Shown here piece after piece: positions 1 to 7,451 of a DNA stretch of 36,834 nucleotides (position 1 is the first letter of the stretch; the number at the start of each line of letters is the position of its first letter). Origin of the DNA: Lachnospiraceae bacterium (GTDB lineage Bacteria; Bacillota; Clostridia; Lachnospirales; Lachnospiraceae). Both the position numbers and the translations under genes were made by a program. The notes under the pieces were generated by a model that was not told the origin of the DNA, made no database searches, and saw only the letters and a list, made by a program, of their open reading frames with translations. The stretch is from NCBI GenBank assembly GCA_024680675.1, contig JAILBX010000285.1, positions 1 through 36,834 on the forward strand, given 5' to 3'.

Positions 1-43
1 TAGAATTTAAATATTGAGATTAAATATCTTAAGGAGAAAAACT

Positions 44-1432
44 ATGTATGAGATAAATTATGAGCAGCCTGTCCATGTTCATTTTATCGCCATTGGCGGA
101 ATAAGCATGAGCGGGCTTGCCAAGATACTTCTGACCAGGGGCTTCACTGTTTCCGGTTCTGATATAAAGGCTTCCGGACTGACTGAAGGTCTCATAAAAG
201 ACGGGGCAAGGATAAGCATAGGACAGAAGGCGGAAAATATCACAGAGGATATAGATCTGGTAGTCTATTCCGCAGCCATTCATAAGGATAATCCTGAGAT
301 GGCAGAGGCCATAAAAAGAGGTCTTCCATTACTTACAAGAGCAGAGCTTCTTGGTCAGATAATGAAAAATTATGAAAGATCCATAGCAGTGGCAGGTACC
401 CATGGAAAGACCACAACCACTTCAATGATAAGCACCATATTGCTGGCAGCTGATCTTGATCCCACTATTTCAGTGGGAGGCATACTGAAGGCCATAGGAG
501 GAAATATCAGAATAGGTAAGTCCGAAAACTTTCTTACAGAGGCCTGTGAATATACCAACAGCTTTTTAAGCTTTTACCCCAAATACAATATTATCTTAAA
601 CATAGAAGAAGATCATTTGGATTTCTTTAAGGATATAGAGGATATAAGACATTCCTTTAAAAAGTTTGCAGAGCTTCTGCCCTCAGACGGCCTTCTTGTG
701 ATCAATTCGGAAATTGACAGGCTTTCTGAGATCACAGGGGATTTAAACTGCAAAGTTCTTACCTTCAGTTCAAGGGAAGAGGATCCTTCCTCAGACATAA
801 GCTGTAAAAATATATCCTACGATGAAAAGGGATGTGCTTCCTTCACTCTTATAAAGGATAAAAAAGAAGTAACTGATGTGAAATTAAGGGTTCCCGGCAG
901 GCACAATGTTTCCAACGCTTTAGCCGCCATAGCCCTTTGCCTGGAACTGGGAGTCGACCTTGAAGCCATAAAGGCCGGTCTTTTGGACTTTCAGGGAGCA
1001 GACAGAAGGTTTGAATATAAGGGAACTCTTAAGGGAATAACCCTTATCGATGATTATGCCCATCATCCAACTGAAATAAGAGCCACATTGAATGCAGCTC
1101 TTAATTATCCACACAAGACACTCTGGACTATCTTTCAACCCCACACCTATTCAAGGACCAAAAGCTTTTTTGAAGATTTTGCTGAAGTCCTTTCCCTTTC
1201 CGACAGAGTGATCATGGCCGACATCTATGCCGCCAGAGAGACTGATGATCATTCGGTTTCTTCAAAGCAGCTCAGTGATGCCATAAACAAAAGAGGCAGC
1301 AAAAGCTACTACTTTGCCTCCTTTAAGGAAATCGAGGACTTCGTAAAGACAAACTGTAAAGAGGGTGATCTGGTGATCACTGTAGGGGCCGGAGATATCT
1401 ACAAGGTTATTGATGATCTTCTGGCTGAATAA
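44..1432 (+). CDS. murC: UDP-N-acetylmuramate--L-alanine ligase
   Basis: Cytoplasmic Mur ligase that adds L-alanine to UDP-MurNAc using ATP, the first peptide step of peptidoglycan precursor synthesis. The 462-residue product has a family-typical length. The N-terminal nucleotide-sugar domain starts with the glycine-rich HFIAIGGISMSG stretch. The ATP-binding P-loop GTHGKTTTT lies at residues 118-126. The central domain contains NIEEDHLDFF and the C-terminal domain contains DDYAHHPTEI, both characteristic of MurC. I chose the ATG at 44 because AAGGAG at 31-36 lies 7 bases upstream; the longer TTG-initiated frame from 14 has no such support. It converges on the prs-like gene with only 8 bases between the stop codons, and I see no terminator there. 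The identification is firm. Confidence 0.97.
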   Translation: MYEINYEQPVHVHFIAIGGISMSGLAKILLTRGFTVSGSDIKASGLTEGLIKDGARISIGQKAENITEDIDLVVYSAAIHKDNPEMAEAIKRGLPLLTRAELLGQIMKNYERSIAVAGTHGKTTTTSMISTILLAADLDPTISVGGILKAIGGNIRIGKSENFLTEACEYTNSFLSFYPKYNIILNIEEDHLDFFKDIEDIRHSFKKFAELLPSDGLLVINSEIDRLSEITGDLNCKVLTFSSREEDPSSDISCKNISYDEKGCASFTLIKDKKEVTDVKLRVPGRHNVSNALAAIALCLELGVDLEAIKAGLLDFQGADRRFEYKGTLKGITLIDDYAHHPTEIRATLNAALNYPHKTLWTIFQPHTYSRTKSFFEDFAEVLSLSDRVIMADIYAARETDDHSVSSKQLSDAINKRGSKSYYFASFKEIEDFVKTNCKEGDLVITVGAGDIYKVIDDLLAE

Positions 1433-1440
1433 AGAAGGCC

Positions 1441-2661
1441 TCAGGGCTCATCATTGTCCTTGTCTAAAAATCCGTTTTTCTCCTTATAAGCTGCCACAAG
1501 GCTCTGGATCCTGTCACTGGGATCCAGAAGATCGCTTATAGAGGAGTCATGGTTTAAGGTATCTATTATATATGCTATATATTTACTTAGATCACAATTT
1601 ATATAGTACTCTCTTTCAAGAAGCTCAGGCATCTGATATACAAGATTGGTAGTCAGTACCTTTGTTATAACCCCTTCTTCATAGGCCTTGTCAAAGGGTT
1701 CAAGACCGGTGGTGAAAAGTCCGAAGGTGGCCGCGATAAAAATACGGTTTGCCTTCCTCTTCTTAAGCTGCTTTGCCACATCTATACAGCTTTCTCCGGA
1801 GGATATCATATCATCTATAACTATAACATCCTTTCCCTCTACGGAGGATCCCAAAAACTCATGTGAGATTATGGGATTTCTGCCATTTACTATCCTTGTA
1901 TAGTCTCTCCTTTTATAGAACATACCAAGCTCCAGACCAAGGACATTGGCAAGGTAGATAGCTCTTGTCATTCCTCCCTCATCAGGACTTACTATCATCA
2001 TATGTGAAGAATCTAATGTAAGATCCGTTACCGCATGGAGGAGACCCTTTATGAACTGATATTGGGAACGTACTGTTTCAAAACTTGAAAGGGGGATTGC
2101 ATTCTGAACTCTTGCATCATGTGCATCAAATGTAATGATATTATCCACGCCCATCCTTGTAAGCTCCTGAAGAGCTATGGCGCAGTCTAATGATTCTCTT
2201 GCCGACCTCTTATGCTGCCTGCTTTCATAAAGGAAGGGCATTATAACGGTTATACGCCTTGCCTTTCCGCCTACGGCAGCTATTATTCTTTTCAGATCCT
2301 GATAATGATCGTCGGGAGACATCCTGTTTTCATGTCCGCAAAGAGAATATGTAATGGAATAATTACTTATATCTACCAAAAGATACAGATCCGTACCTCT
2401 GACCGACTCATTGATAACTCCCTTGGCTTCTCCGGTTCCGAATCTGGATATCTTTGCATCAAGGATATAAGAATCCCTCTGATAGCCACTGAATATCAGA
2501 GAATTTTTGTGCTCGTTCTCTCTTTCGGTCCTCCATTTGACCAGATATCTGTCTACCTTTTCTCCTAATGGAATACAGCCGTTTAAGGGTATGATCCTCA
2601 GTGAGCCTACAGGAATAGTTTCAAGATTACGCTTTTCTTCGCGTCTGGGCATTTCAACCAT
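1441..2661 (-). CDS. prs: ribose-phosphate pyrophosphokinase, divergent clostridial type
   Basis: Makes PRPP from ribose 5-phosphate and ATP, for nucleotide, histidine and tryptophan synthesis. The 406-residue product is longer than classical Prs (about 315). It has an N-terminal extension, the core stretch VIMPFLYESRQHKRSARES in place of the usual GYARQDRK loop, FDAHDA in place of VDLHA, and a PRPP-binding loop VIVIDDMISSGES near residue 290. These show the phosphoribosyl-pyrophosphate fold with divergent loops. It is the last gene of a dnaD-dnaI-prs operon, 8 bases after the dnaI-like stop. The annotated ATG lies only 3 bases after AAAGGAG. An ATG three codons later (2652) lies 12 bases after it, so the exact start is uncertain. 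Catalytic activity is inferred from the conserved loop. Confidence 0.85.
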   Translation of the reverse strand: MVEMPRREEKRNLETIPVGSLRIIPLNGCIPLGEKVDRYLVKWRTERENEHKNSLIFSGYQRDSYILDAKISRFGTGEAKGVINESVRGTDLYLLVDISNYSITYSLCGHENRMSPDDHYQDLKRIIAAVGGKARRITVIMPFLYESRQHKRSARESLDCAIALQELTRMGVDNIITFDAHDARVQNAIPLSSFETVRSQYQFIKGLLHAVTDLTLDSSHMMIVSPDEGGMTRAIYLANVLGLELGMFYKRRDYTRIVNGRNPIISHEFLGSSVEGKDVIVIDDMISSGESCIDVAKQLKKRKANRIFIAATFGLFTTGLEPFDKAYEEGVITKVLTTNLVYQMPELLEREYYINCDLSKYIAYIIDTLNHDSSISDLLDPSDRIQSLVAAYKEKNGFLDKDNDEP

Positions 2662-2669
2662 TATCTCCT

Positions 2670-3647
2670 TTATATTTTATTTATTTTTTTCTTTTTGATC
2701 CTTATATCAGCGATCTTGGGATTCAAAAGTGCATAGCTTCCCAATAATCTGGAAGCGCTTCTTGACTCATATCTTTCAGAAAGATCGGACATGGAAAGAT
2801 TTGTGGATATTATGGTCCCTCTCCTTCTGTTAAGTCTTTCATTGATTATAAGAAAGAATCTCGAAACCACGAAGGAGTTTACTGTTTCCGTACCCAGATC
2901 ATCTATGACAAGAAGGTCACAGTTGAAAATATCATCCCTGATACCCTTCATATCATCAGAATCTTCATAATTCCTGAAAGAATATGTAGCAAGTGTATCA
3001 AATAATGTTGTAGAAGTAAAGTAAATTACAGAATGTCCTTTATCCAAAAGCTCTTTTGCAATACAATTTGTAAGAAAAGTCTTTCCTGTTCCCGGGTCGC
3101 CAAAGAATAAAATATTCCTGTTGGCATCCTCCCTCTCAAAGCTCTGAACAAAGGCCTTACAAAAATCTATGATCTTTTCCATCTGCTCTAATTCATTGTC
3201 ATAATAATAGTCATAGGATAAGGTCTTAAAGTTCTCTTCCCTTATTATATCAGCTATATTTGACTGGTCATACAGGGTATTGATGATGGCCTGTTTTAAA
3301 CAGTGACAACGTTCATTTCCTATGTAACCCGTATCCTTACAGTCAGGGCAGTCATATATGGGATCAAGGTAGTCTTCGGAATAACCGTATTCCTTAAGAA
3401 GCTCCTTCTTTTTAAGCCTTATCTCCCTTGCCTTTTTGTCCAGGTCATAAACCAGATCGCTCTCTCCCCTTACAAGACCCAGACCGTATTGCAGGGAAAG
3501 TCTTGGAATAGCCTCATCAAGCTCCTTAAAACCCGGTATTTTTTCGTTGACTTCGTTTTTTCTTTTTTCTCTGATACGTTTATTTCTGCTGACACGTTCA
3601 TCGTACTCATACATTATATCCGCATATTTTGATTTTGAAAGTGCCAT
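2670..3647 (-). CDS. DnaI/DnaC-like helicase loader ATPase
   Basis: AAA+ ATPase that loads the replicative helicase DnaB onto DNA, by family assignment. The 325-residue product has a charged N-terminal region, a four-cysteine zinc site (Cys100, 103, 114, 116 in CPDCKDTGYIGNERCHC), a Walker A motif GDPGTGKT at 183-190, and a Walker B LLVIDDLGTE around 245. The N-terminal zinc region followed by the ATPase is the layout of Bacillus DnaI and many clostridial DnaC-like proteins. It lies 10 bases downstream of a DnaD-like gene, a classic pairing in Firmicutes primosomes. The helicase itself is also in this window at 31073-32410. A phage-type loader is less likely because the surroundings are housekeeping genes. 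Confidence 0.9.
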   Translation of the reverse strand: MALSKSKYADIMYEYDERVSRNKRIREKRKNEVNEKIPGFKELDEAIPRLSLQYGLGLVRGESDLVYDLDKKAREIRLKKKELLKEYGYSEDYLDPIYDCPDCKDTGYIGNERCHCLKQAIINTLYDQSNIADIIREENFKTLSYDYYYDNELEQMEKIIDFCKAFVQSFEREDANRNILFFGDPGTGKTFLTNCIAKELLDKGHSVIYFTSTTLFDTLATYSFRNYEDSDDMKGIRDDIFNCDLLVIDDLGTETVNSFVVSRFFLIINERLNRRRGTIISTNLSMSDLSERYESRSASRLLGSYALLNPKIADIRIKKKKINKI

Positions 3648-3657
3648 TTATTTCTCC

Positions 3658-4683
3658 TTAATTTAACAGTTCCTGGGCTATAAGGTCATAGTCTATCCCG
3701 CTCTTTGAGGATGAAGAGGACTTTTTCCCCGGCTTTTTAACCTTTTTAGCTGTATTTTCCAGCTTTTTGCTTCTTTCCTTTTCAAGCCTTTCTATATCCT
3801 CAAGGCTCCTTATATTTTCCTTCTTCCAGTTCTTTAGAATGGTATCCGCATATTGAAAGGCCGGTTTTTGTATGTTCATTATGGTTCTTTCGCAGGCGGC
3901 TGCCAGGATATCAGATGAAAAGCCGTATTCGTTGACCCACTTTCTTATATAAGAAAGCTCTGTATCCAAAGGCTTTCTCTTTTCTATACCAAAGGCCTTA
4001 AATACAGCCCCTGTCTCCTTTGGAAGCTTTGAAACATACTCCTTTGCTTCATCTATGCTGCTTATTCCCGCCTTAGCCCATATACCCGCAAGCTCTTCTA
4101 TATAGGGCATCTTTTTATTGTCATTATTGGCACAATACTCTATAAGATACTCAGTAAGCTCGGAAGAAAAGTTAAGATCGTTGATTATATAAAATATAGA
4201 TTCTATATCCATTTGAGTCAGTATCCTGCCAAGATACATTTCGGAAACGTATAAAAGCTCATTTATCTCCGGCCTGTTCCTGAATTTCTCAAGCTCCTTT
4301 ATGCTATAGCTCTTCTTCTTGGGAAAATCAACAGTTTTTAGCACCTGAGGTTTTTTTACATCCTCACAGGCAGCAACCTTCAGGCCGCTTTTTTCCACAT
4401 CCAGCATAGACAGGCCCTTAAGGTTTTTATTTTCATCCGTGTTCAGCTTTATCAGTCTCCTCTTCTCAAGATACTTAAAGGCCCGGATAACATCCTTTTC
4501 GGAATAATTAAACTTATCCTCTATGGATGTAAGGGAAATGTCCAGATTTCCCTGAACAGAACGGAGCAGATAGAGATATATCTTTACCTGAACCTCATTC
4601 AGCTCTCCAAGGAAATCATCAATAAAAGTATCTGATATATTTGTAAAACCTGTCTTTGGACAGGATATCACTAAACTATTCAT
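3658..4683 (-). CDS. DnaD-like primosome protein
   Basis: Probably a replication initiation protein acting with the downstream helicase loader. The 341-residue product has an N-terminal winged-helix-like part (about residues 20-90; LTSIEDKFNYSEKDVIRAF looks like a recognition segment). A middle region with a conserved LLYVSEMYLGRILTQMDIES segment is typical of the DnaB_2/DnaD C-terminal module. A second copy of that module (about 215-290) ends in YADTILKNW. The tail is lysine- and serine-rich (KKVKKPGKKSSSSS), suitable for binding nucleic acid. The start ATG follows GAGG by 8 bases and lies just downstream of a strong extended -10 promoter. Two modules separated by a spacer match clostridial DnaD-domain proteins of about 330 residues. 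It heads the dnaD-dnaI-prs operon. Confidence 0.87.
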   Translation of the reverse strand: MNSLVISCPKTGFTNISDTFIDDFLGELNEVQVKIYLYLLRSVQGNLDISLTSIEDKFNYSEKDVIRAFKYLEKRRLIKLNTDENKNLKGLSMLDVEKSGLKVAACEDVKKPQVLKTVDFPKKKSYSIKELEKFRNRPEINELLYVSEMYLGRILTQMDIESIFYIINDLNFSSELTEYLIEYCANNDNKKMPYIEELAGIWAKAGISSIDEAKEYVSKLPKETGAVFKAFGIEKRKPLDTELSYIRKWVNEYGFSSDILAAACERTIMNIQKPAFQYADTILKNWKKENIRSLEDIERLEKERSKKLENTAKKVKKPGKKSSSSSKSGIDYDLIAQELLN

Positions 4684-4704
4684 TCCATCAACCTCGCTTG
4701 GGTA

Positions 4705-4713
4705 ATTATAGCA
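4705..4713 (-). promoter_or_regulatory. extended -10 promoter of the dnaD-dnaI-prs operon
   Basis: On the minus strand the sequence reads TGCTATAAT, a perfect extended -10 element. No good -35 box is visible 17 bases upstream, which is common for extended -10 promoters. The predicted transcript starts near 4698, giving a leader of about 15 bases before the dnaD ATG at 4683. Confidence 0.6.
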
Positions 4714-4787
4714 TAAGCCCTCCTCTCTTAAAATGATTTCTTATACCCAAAGCACCGTAAAATCAAGCTTTTTCGCCCTGTGGACAG

Positions 4788-4823
4788 TGTGGATAACTCC
4801 CTCTTGCAATTATGTTATACACA
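4788..4823. promoter_or_regulatory. pair of DnaA boxes upstream of dnaD
   Basis: TGTGGATAA at 4788-4796 is the exact reverse complement of the consensus box TTATCCACA. TTATACACA at 4815-4823 matches TTATNCACA on the plus strand. A weaker copy, TGTGGACAG, lies at 4779-4787 and TGTGGAAAA at 4929-4937. The two good boxes lie about 75-105 bases upstream of the dnaD -10 element. The match is seen directly; regulation by DnaA is inferred. Confidence 0.5.
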
Positions 4824-4878
4824 ACAAAAGTCAGATTTAAGGGAAATAATTTTTTTTGGTTAAATGATTATGTAAATT

Positions 4879-4925
4879 AAAAAATCCACAGGCAAAAAAT
4901 TTTAATCTTTTTTTTCGCCTGTGGA
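4879..4925 (-). terminator. rho-independent terminator of ahcY
   Basis: Read on the minus strand, TCCACAGGC and GCCTGTGGA form a perfect 9-bp stem extended by A/T pairs (one bulged G), followed by TTTTTTAA. It lies about 30 bases after the ahcY stop codon. Confidence 0.8.
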
Positions 4926-4956
4926 AATTGTGGAAAATCTTCACATATTTTTTATG

Positions 4957-6204
4957 CTAAACCAGTGATTTATTAAGATAAGCCTCCTGCTCCTCTGTAA
5001 GCTTATCGATCTTTTTACCAAGAAATTCCAGCTTTCTCTTTGCTACCTCATTGTCCACATCCTTTGGAACATCTATTATCATCTTATCAAGAGAATCTGC
5101 ATGCTCAACAAGATATTTGGCAGAAAGAGCCTGAATGGCAAAGGACATATCCATTATCTCTGCAGGATGTCCGTCCCCTGCTGCCAGATTCACAAGTCTT
5201 CCCTCGGCAATAACATATATCCATCTGCCTGTGGGCATCTTGTAACCCATGATATTATCTCTTACATTTCTTTCTTCAAGAGCTATCTCTTTCAGCCTTA
5301 CCATATCTATCTCACAGTCAAAATGTCCTGCATTACAAAGGATGGCGCCATCCTTCATTTCCATGAAGTCTTCCTCGTCCACAACCTTGTCGCAGCCTGT
5401 TACCGTAATAAAGAAATCTCCCAGCTTTGCAGCCTCCTTCATAGGCATAACATCGAAGCCATCCATTACAGCCTCTATTGCCTTTATGGGATCTATCTCC
5501 GTAACTATCACCCTTGCTCCAAGACCCTTGGCTCTCATGGCAACTCCCTTACCGCACCATCCGTAGCCTGCAACAACTGCTATCTTTCCTGCCACAATAA
5601 GGTTTGTGGTCCTGTTGATACCGTTCCATACAGATTGTCCTGTTCCGTACCTGTTATCAAAAAGATGCTTACAGTCTGCATTATTGACAAGAACCATAGG
5701 AAACTTAAGATCTCCTGCCTTATCCATTGCCAAAAGCCTTATTATACCTGTTGTGGTCTCTTCGCATCCTCCTATTACCTCGGGTATGAGATGCAAAAAC
5801 TCGGTATGCATCATATGGACCAGATCCCCTCCGTCATCGATTATGATGTTGGGACCATGCTCTAAGACTGCTCTAATATGGTTTTTATATTCTTCCTCAT
5901 TTACTCCATACCAGGCATGAACCTCAAGCCCTGCCTTCACCAGAGCTGCCGCCACGTCGTCCTGGGTCGACAAGGGATTGGACCCGGTAACGAACATCTC
6001 AGCTCCCCCGGCCTTTAAGACCTTACAAAGGTAGGCTGTTTTTGCTTCAAGGTGAACCGAAAGAGCTATCTTCTTTCCTGCAAAGGGCTTTGACTTTGAA
6101 AATTCCTCCTCCAAAGTCCTTAACAGATCACAGTTTCTTTTTACCCATTCAATTTTTCTCTCGCCTGATTCGGCTAAATTAATGTCTTTGATCTCGCTGC
6201 TCAT
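4957..6204 (-). CDS. ahcY: adenosylhomocysteinase (SAH hydrolase)
   Basis: Splits S-adenosylhomocysteine into adenosine and homocysteine, removing the product inhibitor of methyltransferases. The 415-residue product matches the shorter bacterial/archaeal form of the family. Visible motifs are the N-terminal substrate part (SVHLEAKTAYL, GSNPLSTQDDVAAAL), DDGGDLVH, the NAD-binding loop VVAGYGWCGKGVA near residue 208, and a C-terminal NLAAGDGHPAEIMDMSF signature. The ATG follows GGAGG by 5 bases. It has its own promoter inside the 3' end of the upstream aminopeptidase gene, a leader of about 90 bases and its own terminator, so it is at least partly an independent unit. No luxS or pfs gene is in this window, so whether this is the only SAH route cannot be judged here. 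Confidence 0.97.
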   Translation of the reverse strand: MSSEIKDINLAESGERKIEWVKRNCDLLRTLEEEFSKSKPFAGKKIALSVHLEAKTAYLCKVLKAGGAEMFVTGSNPLSTQDDVAAALVKAGLEVHAWYGVNEEEYKNHIRAVLEHGPNIIIDDGGDLVHMMHTEFLHLIPEVIGGCEETTTGIIRLLAMDKAGDLKFPMVLVNNADCKHLFDNRYGTGQSVWNGINRTTNLIVAGKIAVVAGYGWCGKGVAMRAKGLGARVIVTEIDPIKAIEAVMDGFDVMPMKEAAKLGDFFITVTGCDKVVDEEDFMEMKDGAILCNAGHFDCEIDMVRLKEIALEERNVRDNIMGYKMPTGRWIYVIAEGRLVNLAAGDGHPAEIMDMSFAIQALSAKYLVEHADSLDKMIIDVPKDVDNEVAKRKLEFLGKKIDKLTEEQEAYLNKSLV

Positions 6205-6295
6205 TTTAACCTCCGAATTTTATTCAGCCGAATTTTTATTTATGTGATGGTCGTCTGTCCTATCATCACCCCTTCGCCCTGTAGGGAGCAAAATC
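6205..6295 (-). promoter_or_regulatory. structured 5' leader of ahcY
   Basis: The predicted ahcY transcript carries about 90 untranslated bases. A hairpin GTGATG/CATCAC (6264-6269 with 6244-6249, 14-base loop) is visible, preceded by a CCCT...AGGG stretch that could pair, and followed by an AT-rich run with two copies of AATTCGG near the ribosome site. I do not recognise the SAM-I, SAM-II or SAH riboswitch consensus. Candidate cis-acting RNA only. Confidence 0.3.
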
Positions 6296-6301
6296 ATTGA
6301 G

Positions 6302-6330
6302 ATTATACCAAATTCTCCGGATTAAGGCAA
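6302..6330 (-). promoter_or_regulatory. ahcY promoter
   Basis: Minus-strand TTGCCT (6325-6330), a 17-base spacer and TATAAT (6302-6307). It lies within the last codons of the upstream aminopeptidase gene. Confidence 0.6.
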
Positions 6331-7418
6331 GACAGGGAATCCAATACAAAACGGCCGTCCTTTCTTATAAGAACATCATCAAAGTAGATCTCTCCTCCTC
6401 CGTATTCAGGTCTCTGGATCCATACCAGATCCCAGTGAATTGCGGAATGGTTCCCGTTTGGAGCTTCATCATAACAGTTTCCGGGGGTGAAATGAATGGA
6501 TCCGTTTATCTTTTCATCAAAGAGGATATCCTTCATAGCTTTATTGACATAGGGATTTACTCCTATTGCAAACTCTCCCACATATCTTGCTCCTTCATCT
6601 GTATTTAAAAGCTTTTCTATCTTCTCATTTTCGTTACAGCTGGCCTTTATTATCTTTCCGTCCTTAAACTCAAAGGAGACATTCTCATAGGTAACTCCCT
6701 GATAGAGAGAGGGTGCATTATAGCTTATGATACCGTTGACCGAATCTCTTACGGGAGCTGTAAAGACCTCTCCGTCAGGTATATTCAATTCTCCCGCACA
6801 GGGTATGGCAGCTATGTCCTTTATTGAAAATCTAAGATCAACTCCCGGTCCTTTAAGATAAACTCTGTCGGTTTTATTCATAAGCTCCACCAGGGGCTTC
6901 ATGGCCTCATTCATTTTTGAATAATCAAGACAGCATACCTTAAAATAGAAGTCTTCAAAGGCCTCGGTGCTCATATTTGAAAGCTGGGCCATTGCATCAT
7001 TGGGATATCTTAAAACTACCCACCTGGTTTTTTTCACCCTTATATCATGATGAACAGGAACAGAATAGAGTCTGTCATAGAGTGAATTCTTCTCACTTGC
7101 CACATCAGAAAGCTCTGATACATTATCTGTACCCCTGATGCCGATATAGCAGTCCATATTGCTCATCTCAAGGCAGTCCACCTTTGCCATAAGCATAAGC
7201 TGCTCTTCACTGCAGCCCATCATCATGCGCCTTAAGACCCTTTGTCCGGTAAAATGAGGGAAGGGCATTCCCCCCGCCTTATACACCTCATCTATAAGGG
7301 CACAGGCCAGGTCTTCTGTAGCCTCCCCTATATAATGAATATAGACCTTCTCTCCCTTCTTTACCTTGCAGCTGTAGTTCACGAGATTAAAAGCCAGCTT
7401 CTTTATCCTTTCATCCAT
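6303..7418 (-). CDS. M29-family aminopeptidase (AmpS/PepS-like)
   Basis: Cytoplasmic metallo-aminopeptidase that removes N-terminal residues from peptides. The 371-residue length fits M29 enzymes (about 370-410). Conserved segments are LNIPDGEVFTAPVRDSVNG, which carries the first metal-ligand glutamate; YVGEFAIGVNP, with the second glutamate; and NHSAIHWDLV near residue 330, with the histidine and aspartate ligands. The gene starts at an ATG 5 bases after AGAGGTG and follows the 840-codon gene by 33 bases, so the two are probably co-transcribed. Substrate preference cannot be read from the sequence. Confidence 0.93.
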   Translation of the reverse strand: MDERIKKLAFNLVNYSCKVKKGEKVYIHYIGEATEDLACALIDEVYKAGGMPFPHFTGQRVLRRMMMGCSEEQLMLMAKVDCLEMSNMDCYIGIRGTDNVSELSDVASEKNSLYDRLYSVPVHHDIRVKKTRWVVLRYPNDAMAQLSNMSTEAFEDFYFKVCCLDYSKMNEAMKPLVELMNKTDRVYLKGPGVDLRFSIKDIAAIPCAGELNIPDGEVFTAPVRDSVNGIISYNAPSLYQGVTYENVSFEFKDGKIIKASCNENEKIEKLLNTDEGARYVGEFAIGVNPYVNKAMKDILFDEKINGSIHFTPGNCYDEAPNGNHSAIHWDLVWIQRPEYGGGEIYFDDVLIRKDGRFVLDSLSCLNPENLV

Positions 7419-7451
7419 AAAAACACCTCTTTCTTATATTAAAATTCTTTC

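Noticed and set aside
14-43. TTG-started longer MurC
   Set aside because: The ATG at 44 has an ideal ribosome site and matches MurC protein starts.
4741-4956. Chromosomal replication origin
   Set aside because: Only two good DnaA boxes are present, with no dnaA or dnaN nearby; a promoter-linked role is simpler.
5101-5865. 254-codon open frame on the plus strand opposite ahcY
   Set aside because: It is a shadow of the well-supported ahcY gene, has no ribosome site or promoter and the composition of antisense coding.
6205-6295. SAM-I, SAM-II or SAH riboswitch before ahcY
   Set aside because: The conserved cores of these classes are not visible; kept only as an unassigned leader.
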